Part shown: piece by piece, positions 63,514 to 64,000 of the stretch
Layout: the number at the start of each line of letters is the position of its first letter
How positions within the stretch are numbered: the first letter of the stretch is position 1
NCBI GenBank assembly: GCA_040389165.1
Contig: JAZKAK010000019.1
Coordinates: 1-64,000, forward strand
DNA length: 64,000 nucleotides
Direction of reading: 5' to 3'
Source of the DNA: CAIOTO01 sp040389165
GTDB taxonomy: Bacteria; Pseudomonadota; Alphaproteobacteria; Paracaedibacterales; CAIOTO01
The notes under the pieces: generated by a model
The model's input: the letters and a program-made list of their open reading frames with translations, nothing else
What the model was told of the DNA's origin: nothing
The model's database searches: none
Made by a program: the position numbers and the translations under genes

Positions 63514-64000
63514 ATGATATACCTTTTAATTGCTTTTTCTTACGTACTGGGTTCAATTCCTTTTGGCTTACTCTTTTCCAAATGGTCTGGCCTGGGTGAT
63601 ATTCGCTCCATCGGATCAGGCAATATTGGCGCCACGAACGTTCTACGCACCGGGAATAAAAAAATCGCCCTGGCAACATTAGTATGTGATGCCTTGAAAG
63701 GTGTCATTCCTGTTCTTATTTTACACCATTATTATGTAGCAGAATTAATAAGCAATTGGGTTCACGTAAGCGTTGCTCTTGCTGTCGTTCTTGGACACGT
63801 ATTTCCCGTGTGGCTTCGTTTTAAAGGTGGAAAAGGTGTCGCAACTGCATTAGGTGTGTACTGTGTCTTAAACCCATGGCTTGGCTTGATTACACTGATT
63901 ATTTGGCTTGTGATGGCAAAAATATTTCGCATTTCCTCACTGTCAGCATTAATTGCCTCTACGGCAGCACCTCTCGTAGCATTTTGTTTAAGCGACGGGT
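63514..64000 (+). CDS. plsY: Acyl-phosphate:glycerol-3-phosphate acyltransferase PlsY (partial)
   Basis: The inner-membrane enzyme that makes lysophosphatidic acid from glycerol-3-phosphate. The window holds the first 162 codons and the gene runs off the right edge. The three family motifs are visible: YVLGSIPFGLLFSK, GSGNIGATNVLRTG, and GHVFPVWLRFKGGKGVATALG. Hydrophobic helices fit the family. The usual length is about 200 residues. Confidence 0.95.
   Translation, partial: MIYLLIAFSYVLGSIPFGLLFSKWSGLGDIRSIGSGNIGATNVLRTGNKKIALATLVCDALKGVIPVLILHHYYVAELISNWVHVSVALAVVLGHVFPVWLRFKGGKGVATALGVYCVLNPWLGLITLIIWLVMAKIFRISSLSALIASTAAPLVAFCLSDG

Noticed and set aside
1..64000. CRISPR arrays, prophage or defence islands
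   Set aside because: No regularly spaced direct repeats, cas genes, phage structural genes or restriction/toxin modules were seen; repeats found are palindromic and dispersed.

Overview
The window is a stretch of AT-rich chromosome from an alphaproteobacterium, most likely a host-associated lineage with a reducing genome (Holosporales- or Rickettsiales-like). This is inferred from gene content, not from a database search. Indicators are an NtrYX pair followed by TrkA, an ampG-hemJ-rho operon, a secG-pyrG pair, a two-domain malic enzyme, five MFS carriers, decayed genes, and dispersed palindromic repeats of the kind common in alphaproteobacteria. Almost all of it is housekeeping: cell wall (rsmH-ftsL-ftsI, PBP1A, an EnvC-like protein, GlmU, AmpG), lipid A (LpxK, ArnT-like), cytochrome c maturation (ccmC-D-E), folate (folE, folP), heme (hemJ), DNA repair (polA, mfd), translation and transcription (infC, rho), nucleotides (pyrG, cmk) and carbon metabolism (gpmI, maeB).

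Layout. 1-2.1 kb: a small ORF, tRNA-Leu(UAA), a 410-bp decayed IS element with 30-bp inverted ends, and a secreted protein. 2.3-5 kb: an MlaF-type ATPase, a secreted protein, and a FliJ-like/anti-sigma-like pair. 5-7 kb: a Bcr/CflA drug-efflux pseudogene and an FkbM methyltransferase. 7.2-10.4 kb: the ampG-small protein-hemJ-rho operon on the minus strand. 11.3 kb: copy 1 of a 163-bp mobile palindromic element. 11.7-14.8 kb: apaG-folE-ccmC-ccmD-ccmE-folP. 14.8-19.5 kb: a dehydrogenase remnant, an MFS carrier, oligoendopeptidase F and a glycosyltransferase. 19.8-28.5 kb: polA, rsmH-ftsL-ftsI, and an ABC1 kinase-glmU pair. 28.6-34.4 kb: a PAS histidine kinase, a rubrerythrin/Fe-S oxidoreductase pair and an ArnT-like enzyme. 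34.4-43.3 kb (minus strand): ntrY-ntrX-trkA, a phosphate-ester type MFS carrier, PBP1A and a 2TM protein. 43.5-46.9 kb: a DUF6314 protein, then a Trp-codon leader peptide, two tandem periplasmic binding proteins and ubiE. 46.9-50.5 kb (minus): envC-like, gpmI (with a 10-N assembly gap) and lpxK. 50.7-54 kb: infC-secG-pyrG-TPR protein. 54-64 kb: maeB, an MHS-family carrier, mfd, copy 2 of the mobile element, a PhzF-family protein, cmk and a partial plsY.

The most interesting signals are: (i) a 163-bp non-autonomous element present as two apparently identical copies, each bounded by a perfect 9-bp target duplication; (ii) a 16-codon leader peptide with two Trp codons and mutually exclusive hairpins ahead of a TrpX-like binding-protein pair that has no permease or ATPase beside it; (iii) an apparent AUA start codon for infC; (iv) a PhzF-family protein whose catalytic Glu is Gln; (v) NtrX without the GAFTGA loop and NtrY without a PAS domain; (vi) a two-lesion Bcr/CflA pseudogene. 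I see no CRISPR array, prophage, toxin-antitoxin module or clear defence island.
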